64,000 nt of DNA. Origin: Azospirillum cavernae (lineage in GTDB: Bacteria > Pseudomonadota > Alphaproteobacteria > Azospirillales > Azospirillaceae). The first letter of the stretch is position 1. Every line of letters starts with the position of its first letter. The translations under genes were made by a program, and so were the position numbers. Below the pieces are notes generated by a model. The model ran no database searches. It was not told the origin of the DNA and saw nothing but the letters and a program-made list of their open reading frames with translations. Of the stretch, positions 47,640-55,532 are shown piece after piece. The DNA is taken from NCBI RefSeq assembly GCF_003590795.1, contig NZ_QYUL01000003.1, positions 62,001 through 126,000 on the forward strand, in the 5' to 3' direction.

Positions 47640-48330
47640 TGACGGCCTCCCGGAAGGTGTCGATCCACTGAGAAACTTCGGGTCGCGTCTTGAAGGCGGC
47701 GCGGTTGACGATCAGGCGCGAGGACACGTTGGCGATGTGCTCCACCTGCTCCAGCCCGTTGGCCTTCAGGGTCGAGCCGGTGGAGACCAGATCGACGATC
47801 AGGCGGCACAGGCCCAACGTCGGCGCCAGCTCCATCGCGCCGTTCAGCTTGACGCATTCGGCCTGGACGCCGCGTGCGGCGAAATGGCGCTTGGTCACTT
47901 CCGGGTATTTGGTGGCGACGCGCACATGGCTCCACCGCGTCGGATCGTCGCTGGCGATCATCTCCGCCGGTTCGGCGACCGCCAGATGGCATTTGCCGAT
48001 CCCCAGATCGAGCGGGGAGTAAATCTCCGGGTAATCGAACTCCATCAGCACGTCGTTGCCCGCCACGCCCAGATGGGCGGCGCCGAAAGCGACGAAGGTC
48101 GCCACGTCGAAGGATCGGACGCGGATGATGCTGAGATTGGGGATGTTGGTCGCGAAATGGAGCAGGCGGCTCTTGTCGTCGTCAAAGGCCGGTTCGGGGA
48201 TGATTCCGGCGTGCGACAGCAGCGGGCGCAGTTCCTTCAGGATTCGCCCCTTGGGCAAAGCCAGGACCAAGCGGTCTGTGACCGATGCGTCGTTGGCCGG
48301 AGTCCTCAGGGCGCTGGTATCGGCGGACAA
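47623..48330 (-). CDS. hisG: ATP phosphoribosyltransferase, short form
   Basis: First enzyme of histidine synthesis, joining ATP and PRPP. Visible motifs are [19 protein letters not shown] near residue 20, [32 protein letters not shown], and the PRPP loop in [17 protein letters not shown]. At about 235 residues it lacks the C-terminal regulatory domain, so it should need the HisZ partner, which is not in the window. I propose TTG 48330 as the start: it has GGAG 6 bases upstream, no ATG or GTG fits the conserved N-terminus, and longer starts run Arg-rich. Confidence 0.95.
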   Translation of the reverse strand: MSADTSALRTPANDASVTDRLVLALPKGRILKELRPLLSHAGIIPEPAFDDDKSRLLHFATNIPNLSIIRVRSFDVATFVAFGAAHLGVAGNDVLMEFDYPEIYSPLDLGIGKCHLAVAEPAEMIASDDPTRWSHVRVATKYPEVTKRHFAARGVQAECVKLNGAMELAPTLGLCRLIVDLVSTGSTLKANGLEQVEHIANVSSRLIVNRAAFKTRPEVSQWIDTFREAVNAHQA

Positions 48331-48510
48331 AACTCTCTCCCTCGGATGAACCGCCGGGGCGCGGGGAGCGCCTCGGGTGAACCGCAGACGCGATAGATAG
48401 CACATTCCGCGCGCGCGTCACCTGCTGGTGTGGCGGGGCGGACCACAGGCAAATTAAACGTTTTAAAATTGTGTAAATGATGATTTCACATTTTTCATGC
48501 AAAAATCCTG

Positions 48511-48540
48511 TTGACGTAAACCCAACTCAACGAGTAGATA
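48511..48540 (+). promoter_or_regulatory. Probable promoter of the metNIQ leader transcript
   Basis: TTGACG (48511-48516), 18 bases, then TAGATA (48535-48540), within a locally AT-rich stretch. Transcription would begin near 48547, just before a G/C hairpin (48549-48573, one mismatch) and the riboswitch. The hisG promoter probably lies in the AT-rich 48420-48500 part. Confidence 0.6.
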
Positions 48541-48570
48541 AAACCCATCGGGCCGCCCAAGGGGGGCGAC

Positions 48571-48624
48571 CCGCGCGGCAATTTGAATTCAGCAGCTTGC
48601 GCCGCGTCACCAAACGCTAAAGCG
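48571..48624 (+). promoter_or_regulatory. SAM-II-type riboswitch upstream of methionine uptake genes
   Basis: The P1 stem pairs CGCGGC (48574-48579) with GCCGCG (48601-48606). Its loop contains AATTTG followed by GCTTGC, and the 3' part reads CACCAAACGCTAAAGCG. ATTTG, CTTGC, and the 3' CGCTAAAG that makes the pseudoknot are the conserved elements of the SAM-II class known in alphaproteobacteria before methionine genes. A downstream hairpin CCACGA/TCGTGG (48625-48642) follows and may be the expression platform. The call is by eye, not by covariance model. Confidence 0.8.
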
Positions 48625-48666
48625 CCACGATGCCGGTCGTGGACCTCTGACCTGGAGAGACCGGAT

Positions 48667-48738
48667 ATGACCCTGATGACGACCCACCGACGGCCCAACC
48701 CCCGGCTTTGCGCCTGCGCCCGAATGTGTCGCCGCTGA
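48667..48738 (+). CDS. 23-residue Cys-rich leader peptide
   Basis: ATG 48667 has a strong ribosome site (GGAGAG, 7 bases upstream) and encodes MTLMTTHRRP, then NPRLCACARMCRR and a stop. It has three Cys in the last nine residues, among Arg, and begins with two Met. It lies between the SAM-II-like element and the next gene, and a long hairpin (48780-48815: CCCACG/CGTGGG with inner GACC/GGTC) sits between its stop and the next ribosome site. This is the layout of amino-acid-responsive attenuator peptides. Sensing of Cys or Met supply is an inference. Confidence 0.65.
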   Translation: MTLMTTHRRPNPRLCACARMCRR

Positions 48739-48832
48739 CCCCAGCGCCCGTTCGTCGCCCAGCCCTTACGCCATCATCGCCCACGCCGCTGACCCGAAAC
48801 GCCGGTCGCCGTGGGTTTGGGGAGCCATCGCC

Positions 48833-49033
48833 ATGACCACCGCCAACGCTTACGCCATCGAAGTTCAGGGGCATTCCGCCGGAATCGTCGTCGCCGACCG
48901 GGGCGGCTACACCTTTTTCGTCTCGGATTGGGCCTTCCGCGACCTGGATCGCCGGGTCTTCCGCAACGTCGGACAGGCCGAACGCGCCGCCAATCAGCAT
49001 TACAGCCGTTTGGCCAACAACCGCCGCCGTTGA
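48833..49033 (+). CDS. Hypothetical 66-aa protein in the met leader
   Basis: MTTANAYAIEVQGHSAGIVV begins a compact 66-residue protein with DRGGYTFFVSDWAFRDLD in the middle and an Arg-rich end (LANNRRR). There is no signal peptide or membrane segment, and I recognise no family. The ribosome site GGGGAG lies 8 bases before the ATG and just after a hairpin. Codon use is like that of neighbouring genes, which supports a real gene. It would be cotranscribed with metNIQ under the SAM-II-like element. Confidence 0.65.
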   Translation: MTTANAYAIEVQGHSAGIVVADRGGYTFFVSDWAFRDLDRRVFRNVGQAERAANQHYSRLANNRRR

Positions 49034-49053
49034 TTGACGTGCGCAAGGACCGC

Positions 49054-49158
49054 ATGGAAGACCCGACGATCAAACGCTTTATTGCGCTGTATCGTTCGCC
49101 CGAAGTGCGGCAGTTTGTCGAAACGCGCTTCAACGGCTCCATCATTCCGACATGGTGA
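49054..49158 (+). pseudogene. 34-aa ORF resembling the MetQ C-terminus (vestige or microprotein)
   Basis: ATG 49054, with AAGGA just upstream, encodes MEDPTIKRFIALYRSPEVRQ and then FVETRFNGSIIPTW. The real MetQ downstream ends in PWVAKLVKVYQSAEVKEFIL then TKFKNAVVPAW. Aligned end to end, about 10 of 32 positions are identical, including the Y-x-S-x-E-V core and the terminal P-x-W. It ends 44 bases before my metN start, and an in-frame metN ATG at 49152 overlaps its stop. The likely reading is a remnant of a duplicated metQ; a retained small peptide is the alternative. Confidence 0.6.
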
Positions 49159-49202
49159 AAGGGGCTGGGGGAGGCGTGACCTCCCCCTTTGCCGACCAAA
49201 AG

Positions 49203-50255
49203 ATGATAACGCTCACAAACCTTCAGAAGACTTTCCCCTCCCGTGGGGCGGGCGCGCCGGTCACGGCGCTGGCCGACATCGACCTGACCATCGAGCGGGG
49301 CGAGATTTTCGGCGTCATCGGGCGCTCCGGGGCTGGAAAATCCACGCTGCTGCGCACGATCAACCTGCTGGAAAGCCCCAGCTCCGGCAGCGTGCGGGTG
49401 GACGACGTCGAGATGACGGCGCTGTCCCCGAAGGAGCTGCGCGAGGCGCGTCATTCCATCGGCATGATCTTCCAGCATTTCAACCTGCTGTCCTCGCGCA
49501 CCGTGTTCGACAATGTGGCGTTGCCGCTGGAGTTGGCCGGGGTGGCCAAGCCGGTGATTCGCCAGACGGTGGAGCCGCTGCTCGATCTGGTCGGTCTGAC
49601 CGACAAGCGCGACCGCTACCCGTCGGAGCTGTCGGGCGGGCAGAAGCAGCGCGTCGGCATCGCCCGCGCGCTGGCCAGCAAGCCCAAGGTTCTGCTGTCG
49701 GACGAGGCGACCTCCGCGCTCGACCCGGAAACCACCACGCAGATCCTGCATCTGCTGGCCGACATCAACCGGCGGCTGGGCCTGACCATCGTCCTCATCA
49801 CCCACGAGATCGGCGTCATCAAGGAGATCTGCCACAAGGTCGCCGTGATGGAAGCCGGGCGGGTGATCGAACAGGGGCCGGTCTTCGACATTTTCGCCCA
49901 CCCGACCCACCCGACCACCCGCAGCTTCGTCGATCCGGTCATCAACCGGGGCATTCCCGACGGTCTGCGCGCGCGACTGTCGCCGACGCCGCAGCCGGGG
50001 GCCAACCCGGTGCTGCGCATCACCTTCACCGGCGAAAAGGCGACCAGCCCGGTCATCAGCGCCATCAGCCGTCAGTTGAACCTGGATCTGAACATCTGGC
50101 ACGGCCAGATTGACGAGATCCAGGGCGCGCCCTTCGGCACGCTGGTGGTCGAAGCGCTGGGCGATGACACCGCCGTCGAGGCGGCCATCAGCCTGCTGAA
50201 CGTCAATCATCTGGGTGTCGAGGTTCTGGGCTATGCTCTCCCCGCAAATCATTGA
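49203..50255 (+). CDS. metN: Methionine ABC transporter ATPase
   Basis: ATPase of the D/L-methionine importer, 350 residues from ATG 49203 (MITLTNLQKTFPS). Walker A GRSGAGKSTL, signature LSGGQKQRVGIARAL, Walker B VLLSDEATSALDPETT. The C-terminal NIL domain (VLRITFTGEKATSPVISAISRQLNLDLNIWHG) binds methionine and provides feedback inhibition. The start is by homology; no good ribosome site precedes it. ATG 49152, overlapping the stop of the upstream small ORF, would give 17 more residues by coupling. It overlaps metI by 23 bases. Confidence 0.96.
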   Translation: MITLTNLQKTFPSRGAGAPVTALADIDLTIERGEIFGVIGRSGAGKSTLLRTINLLESPSSGSVRVDDVEMTALSPKELREARHSIGMIFQHFNLLSSRTVFDNVALPLELAGVAKPVIRQTVEPLLDLVGLTDKRDRYPSELSGGQKQRVGIARALASKPKVLLSDEATSALDPETTTQILHLLADINRRLGLTIVLITHEIGVIKEICHKVAVMEAGRVIEQGPVFDIFAHPTHPTTRSFVDPVINRGIPDGLRARLSPTPQPGANPVLRITFTGEKATSPVISAISRQLNLDLNIWHGQIDEIQGAPFGTLVVEALGDDTAVEAAISLLNVNHLGVEVLGYALPANH

Positions 50256-50901
50256 TCTGCTCATCAAGGCGCTGATCGACACGCTGCACATGGTCGCGGT
50301 GTCGGGGGCCATCGGCACGCTGATTGGCCTGCCCATCGGCGTCGCGTTGGCCGTCACCGGGCGGGGCGAGCTGTTGCAGAATCTGGTCTTCAACCGGATC
50401 GTCGGGGCGGTGGTCAACATGACCCGCTCCACCCCCTTCATCATTCTGGTGGTGGCGATCATTCCCTTCACCCGGTTGATCGCCGGAACCTCCATCGGCA
50501 CCAGCGCCGCCATCGTGCCGCTGACCGTCGCGGCGGCCCCCTTCATCGCCCGCATCGTTGAAAACGCGATTCGGGAGGTGGATCGCGGCTTGATCGAAGC
50601 GGCCCAGGCGATGGGGGCCACCCCGTTCCAGATCGTCACCAAGGTTCTGCTGCCCGAAGCGATGCCCGCCATCGCCATGGGTCTGACCCTGTCGGCGGTC
50701 AGCCTGATCGGCTATTCGGCGATGGTCGGCGCGGTCGGCGGCGGCGGTCTGGGCGATCTGGGCATCCGCTACGGCTATCAACGCTTCCTGCCGGAAGTGA
50801 TGCTGGCGGTGGTCGTGGTGCTGATCGTGCTGGTGCAAATCGTGCAATCGACGGGCGATTGGATCGCCCGCCGCGTCAACAAACGACATCTGAAAGTCTG
50901 A
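50233..50901 (+). CDS. metI: Methionine ABC transporter permease
   Basis: Inner-membrane permease of 222 residues with about five hydrophobic helices (IGTLIGLPIGVALAV, PFIILVVAIIPFTRL and MLAVVVVLIVLVQIV). The coupling loop is EAAQAMGATPFQIVTKVLLPEAMPAIAMGLTLSAVSLIGYSAMVGAVGGGGLG, typical MetI. ATG 50233 (MLSPQIIDLL) is preferred, with GAGG upstream; GTG 50215 is possible. It is followed by metQ. Confidence 0.95.
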   Translation: MLSPQIIDLLIKALIDTLHMVAVSGAIGTLIGLPIGVALAVTGRGELLQNLVFNRIVGAVVNMTRSTPFIILVVAIIPFTRLIAGTSIGTSAAIVPLTVAAAPFIARIVENAIREVDRGLIEAAQAMGATPFQIVTKVLLPEAMPAIAMGLTLSAVSLIGYSAMVGAVGGGGLGDLGIRYGYQRFLPEVMLAVVVVLIVLVQIVQSTGDWIARRVNKRHLKV

Positions 50902-50913
50902 GGAGAGTTCGTG

Positions 50914-51720
50914 ATGCTGCGTATCCGTTCGCTGACGGCCCTGCTGGCCGGCGCCGCCACCGTCGCCATCGCCCTTGGCGCGCCTTTGGGCGCGGCGATG
51001 GCGGAAAGCCTGAAGATCGGCGTCACCCCCGGCCCGCACGCCCAGATTCTGGAAGTCGTCAAGCCGCTGGCCGCCAAGGAAGGCCTGGACCTTCAGGTGC
51101 TGGAATTCTCCGACTATGTGATCCCCAACCAAGCGCTGTCGCAGGGCGATCTGGACGCCAACTCGTTCCAGCATCAGCCCTATCTCGACAATCAGGTTCG
51201 GGATCGCGGTTACGAGATCGTCAGCGTCGCCAAGACGGTGGTTTTCCCCATCGGCATCTATTCCAAGAAGCTCAAGAGCCTGGACGATCTGGCCGTCGGC
51301 GACAAGGTCGCCATCCCCAACGACCCGACCAACGGCGGCCGCGTTTTGCTGCTGTTGCAGGCCAAGGGCCTCATCAAGCTGAAGGACGGCGGCACGCTGA
51401 AGGCCTCGCCCATCGACATCGTCGAGAATCCCAAGAAGCTCCAGATCGTCGAGCTGGACGCCGCGCAACTGCCGCGCTCGCTGGACGACGTGACGGCGGC
51501 GGCGATCAACACCAACTACGCCATCGAAGCGGGCATGGATCCCGTCAAGGACGCCATCGCGCGCGAGGCGGCGGAAAGCCCCTACGCCAACATCATCGCC
51601 GTCCGCAAGGCCGACAAGGACAAGCCGTGGGTGGCCAAGCTGGTGAAGGTCTATCAGAGCGCCGAGGTGAAGGAGTTCATCCTCACCAAATTCAAGAACG
51701 CCGTCGTTCCGGCCTGGTGA
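50914..51720 (+). CDS. metQ: Methionine-binding protein MetQ (NlpA family)
   Basis: Binding protein of about 268 residues with a signal sequence (LLAGAATVAIALGAPLGAAMA). There is no lipobox Cys, so it is probably a soluble periplasmic form. The mature protein starts ESLKIGVTPGPHAQILEVVKPLA, then VIPNQALSQGDLDANSFQHQPYLDNQ and KVAIPNDPTNGGRVLLLLQAKGLIKLKD, the NlpA/MetQ core. ATG 50914 follows GGAGAG; GTG 50911 is the alternative. Its last 29 bases overlap the convergent TPR gene. Confidence 0.96.
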   Translation: MLRIRSLTALLAGAATVAIALGAPLGAAMAESLKIGVTPGPHAQILEVVKPLAAKEGLDLQVLEFSDYVIPNQALSQGDLDANSFQHQPYLDNQVRDRGYEIVSVAKTVVFPIGIYSKKLKSLDDLAVGDKVAIPNDPTNGGRVLLLLQAKGLIKLKDGGTLKASPIDIVENPKKLQIVELDAAQLPRSLDDVTAAAINTNYAIEAGMDPVKDAIAREAAESPYANIIAVRKADKDKPWVAKLVKVYQSAEVKEFILTKFKNAVVPAW

Positions 51721-54700
51721 TCTGAGTCAAGGCATGCCCGACGGCGCCCAGCGCGTCGTCGAGCGTGCCGTTTTTCGGCGGCGTGAACAGCCGCATCGCG
51801 GGGTAGAAGGGGCGGCAGCCGGTTCCCAGCGCCGTCCATTCCCCGGCGGGACCGACCCGCCACACGGGCACGCCCAGCGCGCCCGCCATTTCCGCCACCG
51901 ACGTTCCGGCGGAAATCACCAGATCCAGCGCCGAGGTCAGGGCCGCCGCGCCGTCCAGATCGTTCAGCAGGTCGATGCCCGGGCGCAGAATGCGGATCCC
52001 GAAACGGGCTTCGGCGTCGGCCAATTCGGCCTCGCACTCGTCATATTGCAGATTCACAAAGCGCAACCCCGGCAGGGTCAGGATCGGCCCCCAGCGGTCG
52101 AGCGTGGTGTAGTTCGCCGCCCGCGTGGCGCTCATGAAACGGCTGCGCCAACACAGGCCGATGACGAGAGCGGGAGATGATGTCTGAGGCGCAGGCCCCC
52201 ACCCCGGCCCTCCCCCGCTGGGCGGGGGAGGGGGTTGAACCGTTGCGTGCGTGTCGGTGCGCGCGCCATCCCCTCCCCCGCCCAGCGGGGGAGGGTTAGG
52301 GTGGGGGAACAACACGCCGCGCCAGCGCGCGACCGCCGCCGGGTCGGCGATCAGCCATCCGGCGCGGGGTGGAAAATCGCTCAAACGAGAACGAATCCGC
52401 AGCGGCAGCGACCCCGCCGCCACCTGAAGATCCACGTCCTGCGGCTCCTCCGTCGCCGGGCGGACCAGCGCGGTGGGGAAGGAGCGGGCGAAGAGCGGAA
52501 CCAACCTTGAGTCGGCCTCGATCACCACCCGTCCGGCCCGCGCGATCAAATCGGCGTAACAGGCGCTGTGCATCAACTCGTCGCCCACCCCCTGCTCGCG
52601 CCAAACCAGGATGGTGCGCCCGGACAGATCGCCGCCGTCCCAGGCCGGAATGCGAAATCTGCGGTCGGGCAGGGCTTGGCCGGACGCGAAGCGCGCCTCC
52701 AACCCGGCCCAGCCGGTCGCCAGATCGCCGCGCGCCAAGGCCGCGTAGCCCTGATTGAACGCGGCGAGGGTCAGCGACGGATCGGTTTCCACCGCCAGCC
52801 GATAGGCGGCGTCGGCCTCGCTTGGGCGTCCGGCGGCGTGCAGGGCGTTGCCCTGGTTGTAGCGCCAATCCGCCCGGCCCGGCGCGAGGGTCAAGGCCCG
52901 GTCCCAGCCCTTCAACGCGCCGTCCAAACGCCCCTGGCGCTGGCGCAAATCGGCCAGACCGGCCCAGCCGGTCGGCGATCCGGGGTCGAGCAGCAGAATC
53001 CGCCACCAGACCAACCCGGCCTTGCCGTCGTCGCCCGCCTGCTCCAAGGCAAGGGCCAGATTGCCGAGCGTCCGCCCGTCGTCAGGCCGCCGCCATAAGG
53101 CCGCGCGCAGCGCCGTCGCCGCCGCGTCCGCCCGCCCCAAGTTGAGCAGGGCGACGCCCTGGTTGCTCAGCGCCTCCGGGTAATCAGCTCGCAGGACCAG
53201 CGCCCGGCGGGCGGCGGTCTCGGCGGAGGCGGGCGGTTCCGCCGCCGCGCGTCCGTTCCAGGCTTCGGCCAAGGCGGGATCGAGCGCCAACGCCCGCCGC
53301 AACGCCGCGCCGCCGTCCCCCCCCGCCGCGTGGAGCGCCAAGCCCAGATTGGCGTGCAGCCCGGCATGGTCGGGGGCGTGGCGCAGGGCGTCCCGCGTCG
53401 CGTGCGCCGCGCCGTCGGCGTCGCCCCGCGTCAAGCGCAGCGCGCCCAGGCTGCCCAACGCCTCCACATCGTCGGGGGCGAGCGCGGCGGCGGTTCGCCA
53501 ATCCCGCTCGGCCTCGTTCCTGGCGCCCAGCGTTTGGAAGGCCAGCGCTCGGCGTTTGTGGCGCTGCGCCGTGGGTTGGGCGGCGATGGCGCGGGTCAGC
53601 AGGGTTTCAGCGATGTCCGGTCGCCCGGCCTGTTGACCGAGCCAGCCATAGCCCTCCAACGCCTCCGCGTTTTCGGAATCCCGTTCCAGGACGCGCTGAT
53701 AGAGTTTTTCGGCGTCCGGCCATTGGCCGCTGTCGTGATGGCGGCGGGCCTCGGAGAGAAGGTCAGCGAGAAGGTCGGGCAAAAGGGCGGGGCGGGGATC
53801 CGGGGGGACCGACAGCCGACGCAACGCGTCGGCGATCCGCGCCAGCACATCCGGCAGGCTTTCGCCGGGCTGCGCGCTCCACAGCCGTTGGCTGGGGAAC
53901 CAGGGGCGCACGCGGGTCCCCAGTGCCGTCCAGTCGCCCGCCCCGCCAAAGCGCCAGACCGGCACGCCCAGCGCCCCGGCCATCTCGCCGACGGAGCTTG
54001 CCACCGTCACCACCAAATCCAGGTTGGCGGTCAGCGCCGCCGCCGTTTCCAGATCGTTTTTCAAATCGGCGTCGGGCCAACGGCGCAAGCGAACGCCGAA
54101 TCGCGCCTCGGCCTGCGCGATTTCCGCCTCCCGCCCGTCATACTGCAACGAGACGAGGGTGATTCCCGGCAGCGCCAACAGCGGCGCCCAATCGGCCAAC
54201 GCGGTGTAGGAGCGTTTGCGCTCCCCAATCACCCGCTGGCTGCCCCAGCAGATTCCGACGCGCAATCCCGGCCCCAGCGCCGCCAAGCGTTCGGCCCAAA
54301 GCGGGACCCGCGCCGGGTCGGGGCGCAGCCAACCCGCTTGCGGCGGAAAATCGGCCAGCCTGCGCCGCAACAGCGCGGGCAAGCTTCCCATGGCGATGTG
54401 GGCGTCGGCGTCCATCGGATAGGCGGTCGGCGCGCGCACGGTGGCGGTGGGCAGGGAGCGGGCGAGCAACGGGACCAGCCGGGCGTCGCATTCGACCACC
54501 AGCGCGCCGACCCGCGCCGCCAGATCGGGCAGCAGCCCGCCGAACATCAACTCGTCGCCCAGGCCCTGCTCGCGCCAAACCAGAATCCTCCGTCCCGCCG
54601 GATCGCCGCCCTCCCACCGGGGAATCGTGAAATCCCGCCCGCCCTGCACCCGGCGGGAGGCGAAGCGCGCTTCGTACAACTCTTGCCCTTCGGCCAGATC

Positions 54701-55477
54701 GCCAAGCGCCAAGCGTCGCAGCGCCAGATTCCAGCGGGCGAGCGGAAAGGCCGGATCAATGCGCAAGGCCGCGCGGTAGAGGCGTTCGGCCTCGTCCGGC
54801 TGCCCCTGCGCCTCGCGCAGCAGGGCGAGGTTGACCAGAATTTCGGCGTCCTCAGGGGCCAGCCGCAACGCCTCGCGATGGGCGTCGTTGGCCTCATCCA
54901 GCCGACCGCCCTCCTTCAGCACGACGCCAAGGTTGGTGTGGGCGAGCGGGTTGGCGGGATCCAGCCGCAAGGCGCGGCGCAGCGCCGCTTCGGCCCCGGC
55001 CAAATCGTCGGCGGCGTGCAACGCTGTGCCGAGATTGATCCAGGCCTCCGCATAGGCCCCGTTCAGATCCAGGGCGCGGCGGTAATGGGCGATGGCGTCG
55101 TCCAGCCGCCCGCGCTCTTGCAGGGCGCTGCCCAGGCTGTTGTGCGCCTCCGGGTAGGTTTCCCGAAGGGCCAGCGCCCGGCGGTAGGCGGCCTCGGCCT
55201 CCTCCAGCCGTCCCAGCGCGTGCAGGGCCAAACCATGGTTGGCGTGGTGCTCGGCAACGTCGCCGCGCAGCGCCGCCGCTTGCCCGATCAGCCGCGCCGC
55301 CTCCTCATGATGGCCGCATTGGTGGGCCAGAACGCCCAGCAGATGCAGCGCGTCGGGTTGGTTGGCGTCGGCGGCCAGAATGGCGCGGTAGCCCTGTTCC
55401 GCCCCAACCAAATCGCCCGCGCGGTGACGGGCCAGCGCGGACGCCAACAGGGCGGCGGGGGAGGAGGGGGCGGTCAT
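51692..55477 (-). CDS. 1261-aa TPR protein made of two TPR + glycosyltransferase-like modules
   Basis: The first module has TPR repeats (EQGYRAILAADANQPDALHLLGVLAHQCG and on, to about residue 265) and then a GT-B/glycosyltransferase-9-like domain (RILVWREQGLGDELMFGG, RVGICWGSQ and VASSVGEMAGALGVPVWRFGG). From about residue 575 the pattern repeats: TPRs, then TILVWREQGVGDELMHSAC, VIGLCWRSRF and ISAGTSVAEMAGALGVPVWRVGP. Such proteins are often linked to flagellar or surface glycosylation, and the substrate is unknown. Around residues 1056-1098 a palindromic repeat is inserted in frame and translated as Pro/Gly-rich sequence. The 3' end overlaps metQ by 29 bases. Confidence 0.9.
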   Translation of the reverse strand: MTAPSSPAALLASALARHRAGDLVGAEQGYRAILAADANQPDALHLLGVLAHQCGHHEEAARLIGQAAALRGDVAEHHANHGLALHALGRLEEAEAAYRRALALRETYPEAHNSLGSALQERGRLDDAIAHYRRALDLNGAYAEAWINLGTALHAADDLAGAEAALRRALRLDPANPLAHTNLGVVLKEGGRLDEANDAHREALRLAPEDAEILVNLALLREAQGQPDEAERLYRAALRIDPAFPLARWNLALRRLALGDLAEGQELYEARFASRRVQGGRDFTIPRWEGGDPAGRRILVWREQGLGDELMFGGLLPDLAARVGALVVECDARLVPLLARSLPTATVRAPTAYPMDADAHIAMGSLPALLRRRLADFPPQAGWLRPDPARVPLWAERLAALGPGLRVGICWGSQRVIGERKRSYTALADWAPLLALPGITLVSLQYDGREAEIAQAEARFGVRLRRWPDADLKNDLETAAALTANLDLVVTVASSVGEMAGALGVPVWRFGGAGDWTALGTRVRPWFPSQRLWSAQPGESLPDVLARIADALRRLSVPPDPRPALLPDLLADLLSEARRHHDSGQWPDAEKLYQRVLERDSENAEALEGYGWLGQQAGRPDIAETLLTRAIAAQPTAQRHKRRALAFQTLGARNEAERDWRTAAALAPDDVEALGSLGALRLTRGDADGAAHATRDALRHAPDHAGLHANLGLALHAAGGDGGAALRRALALDPALAEAWNGRAAAEPPASAETAARRALVLRADYPEALSNQGVALLNLGRADAAATALRAALWRRPDDGRTLGNLALALEQAGDDGKAGLVWWRILLLDPGSPTGWAGLADLRQRQGRLDGALKGWDRALTLAPGRADWRYNQGNALHAAGRPSEADAAYRLAVETDPSLTLAAFNQGYAALARGDLATGWAGLEARFASGQALPDRRFRIPAWDGGDLSGRTILVWREQGVGDELMHSACYADLIARAGRVVIEADSRLVPLFARSFPTALVRPATEEPQDVDLQVAAGSLPLRIRSRLSDFPPRAGWLIADPAAVARWRGVLFPHPNPPPLGGGGDGARTDTHATVQPPPPPSGGGPGWGPAPQTSSPALVIGLCWRSRFMSATRAANYTTLDRWGPILTLPGLRFVNLQYDECEAELADAEARFGIRILRPGIDLLNDLDGAAALTSALDLVISAGTSVAEMAGALGVPVWRVGPAGEWTALGTGCRPFYPAMRLFTPPKNGTLDDALGAVGHALTQITRPERRRS
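52194..52307. repeat. Palindromic repeat, copy B, inside the TPR gene
   Basis: Two perfect hairpins lie at 52208-52232 (11-bp stem, loop TGG) and 52271-52295 (11-bp stem, loop CCA). The second 25-mer is the exact reverse complement of the first. They are flanked by C-rich/G-rich ends like copies A and C. It is read in frame by the TPR gene as PHPNPPPLGGGG and PPPPPSGGGPGWGP. The paralogous module at the N-terminal half has no such insert. Confidence 0.85.
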
Positions 55478-55532
55478 GGTCGCAGGCGGGGTCCGGTCGG
55501 TGGCGAGGCCCTGGATAGCACGCTTTGGCGCC

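Noticed and set aside
52188-52310. Frameshift or pseudogene break in the TPR gene
   Set aside because: The repeat keeps the reading frame open and homology to the paralogous module resumes directly after it.
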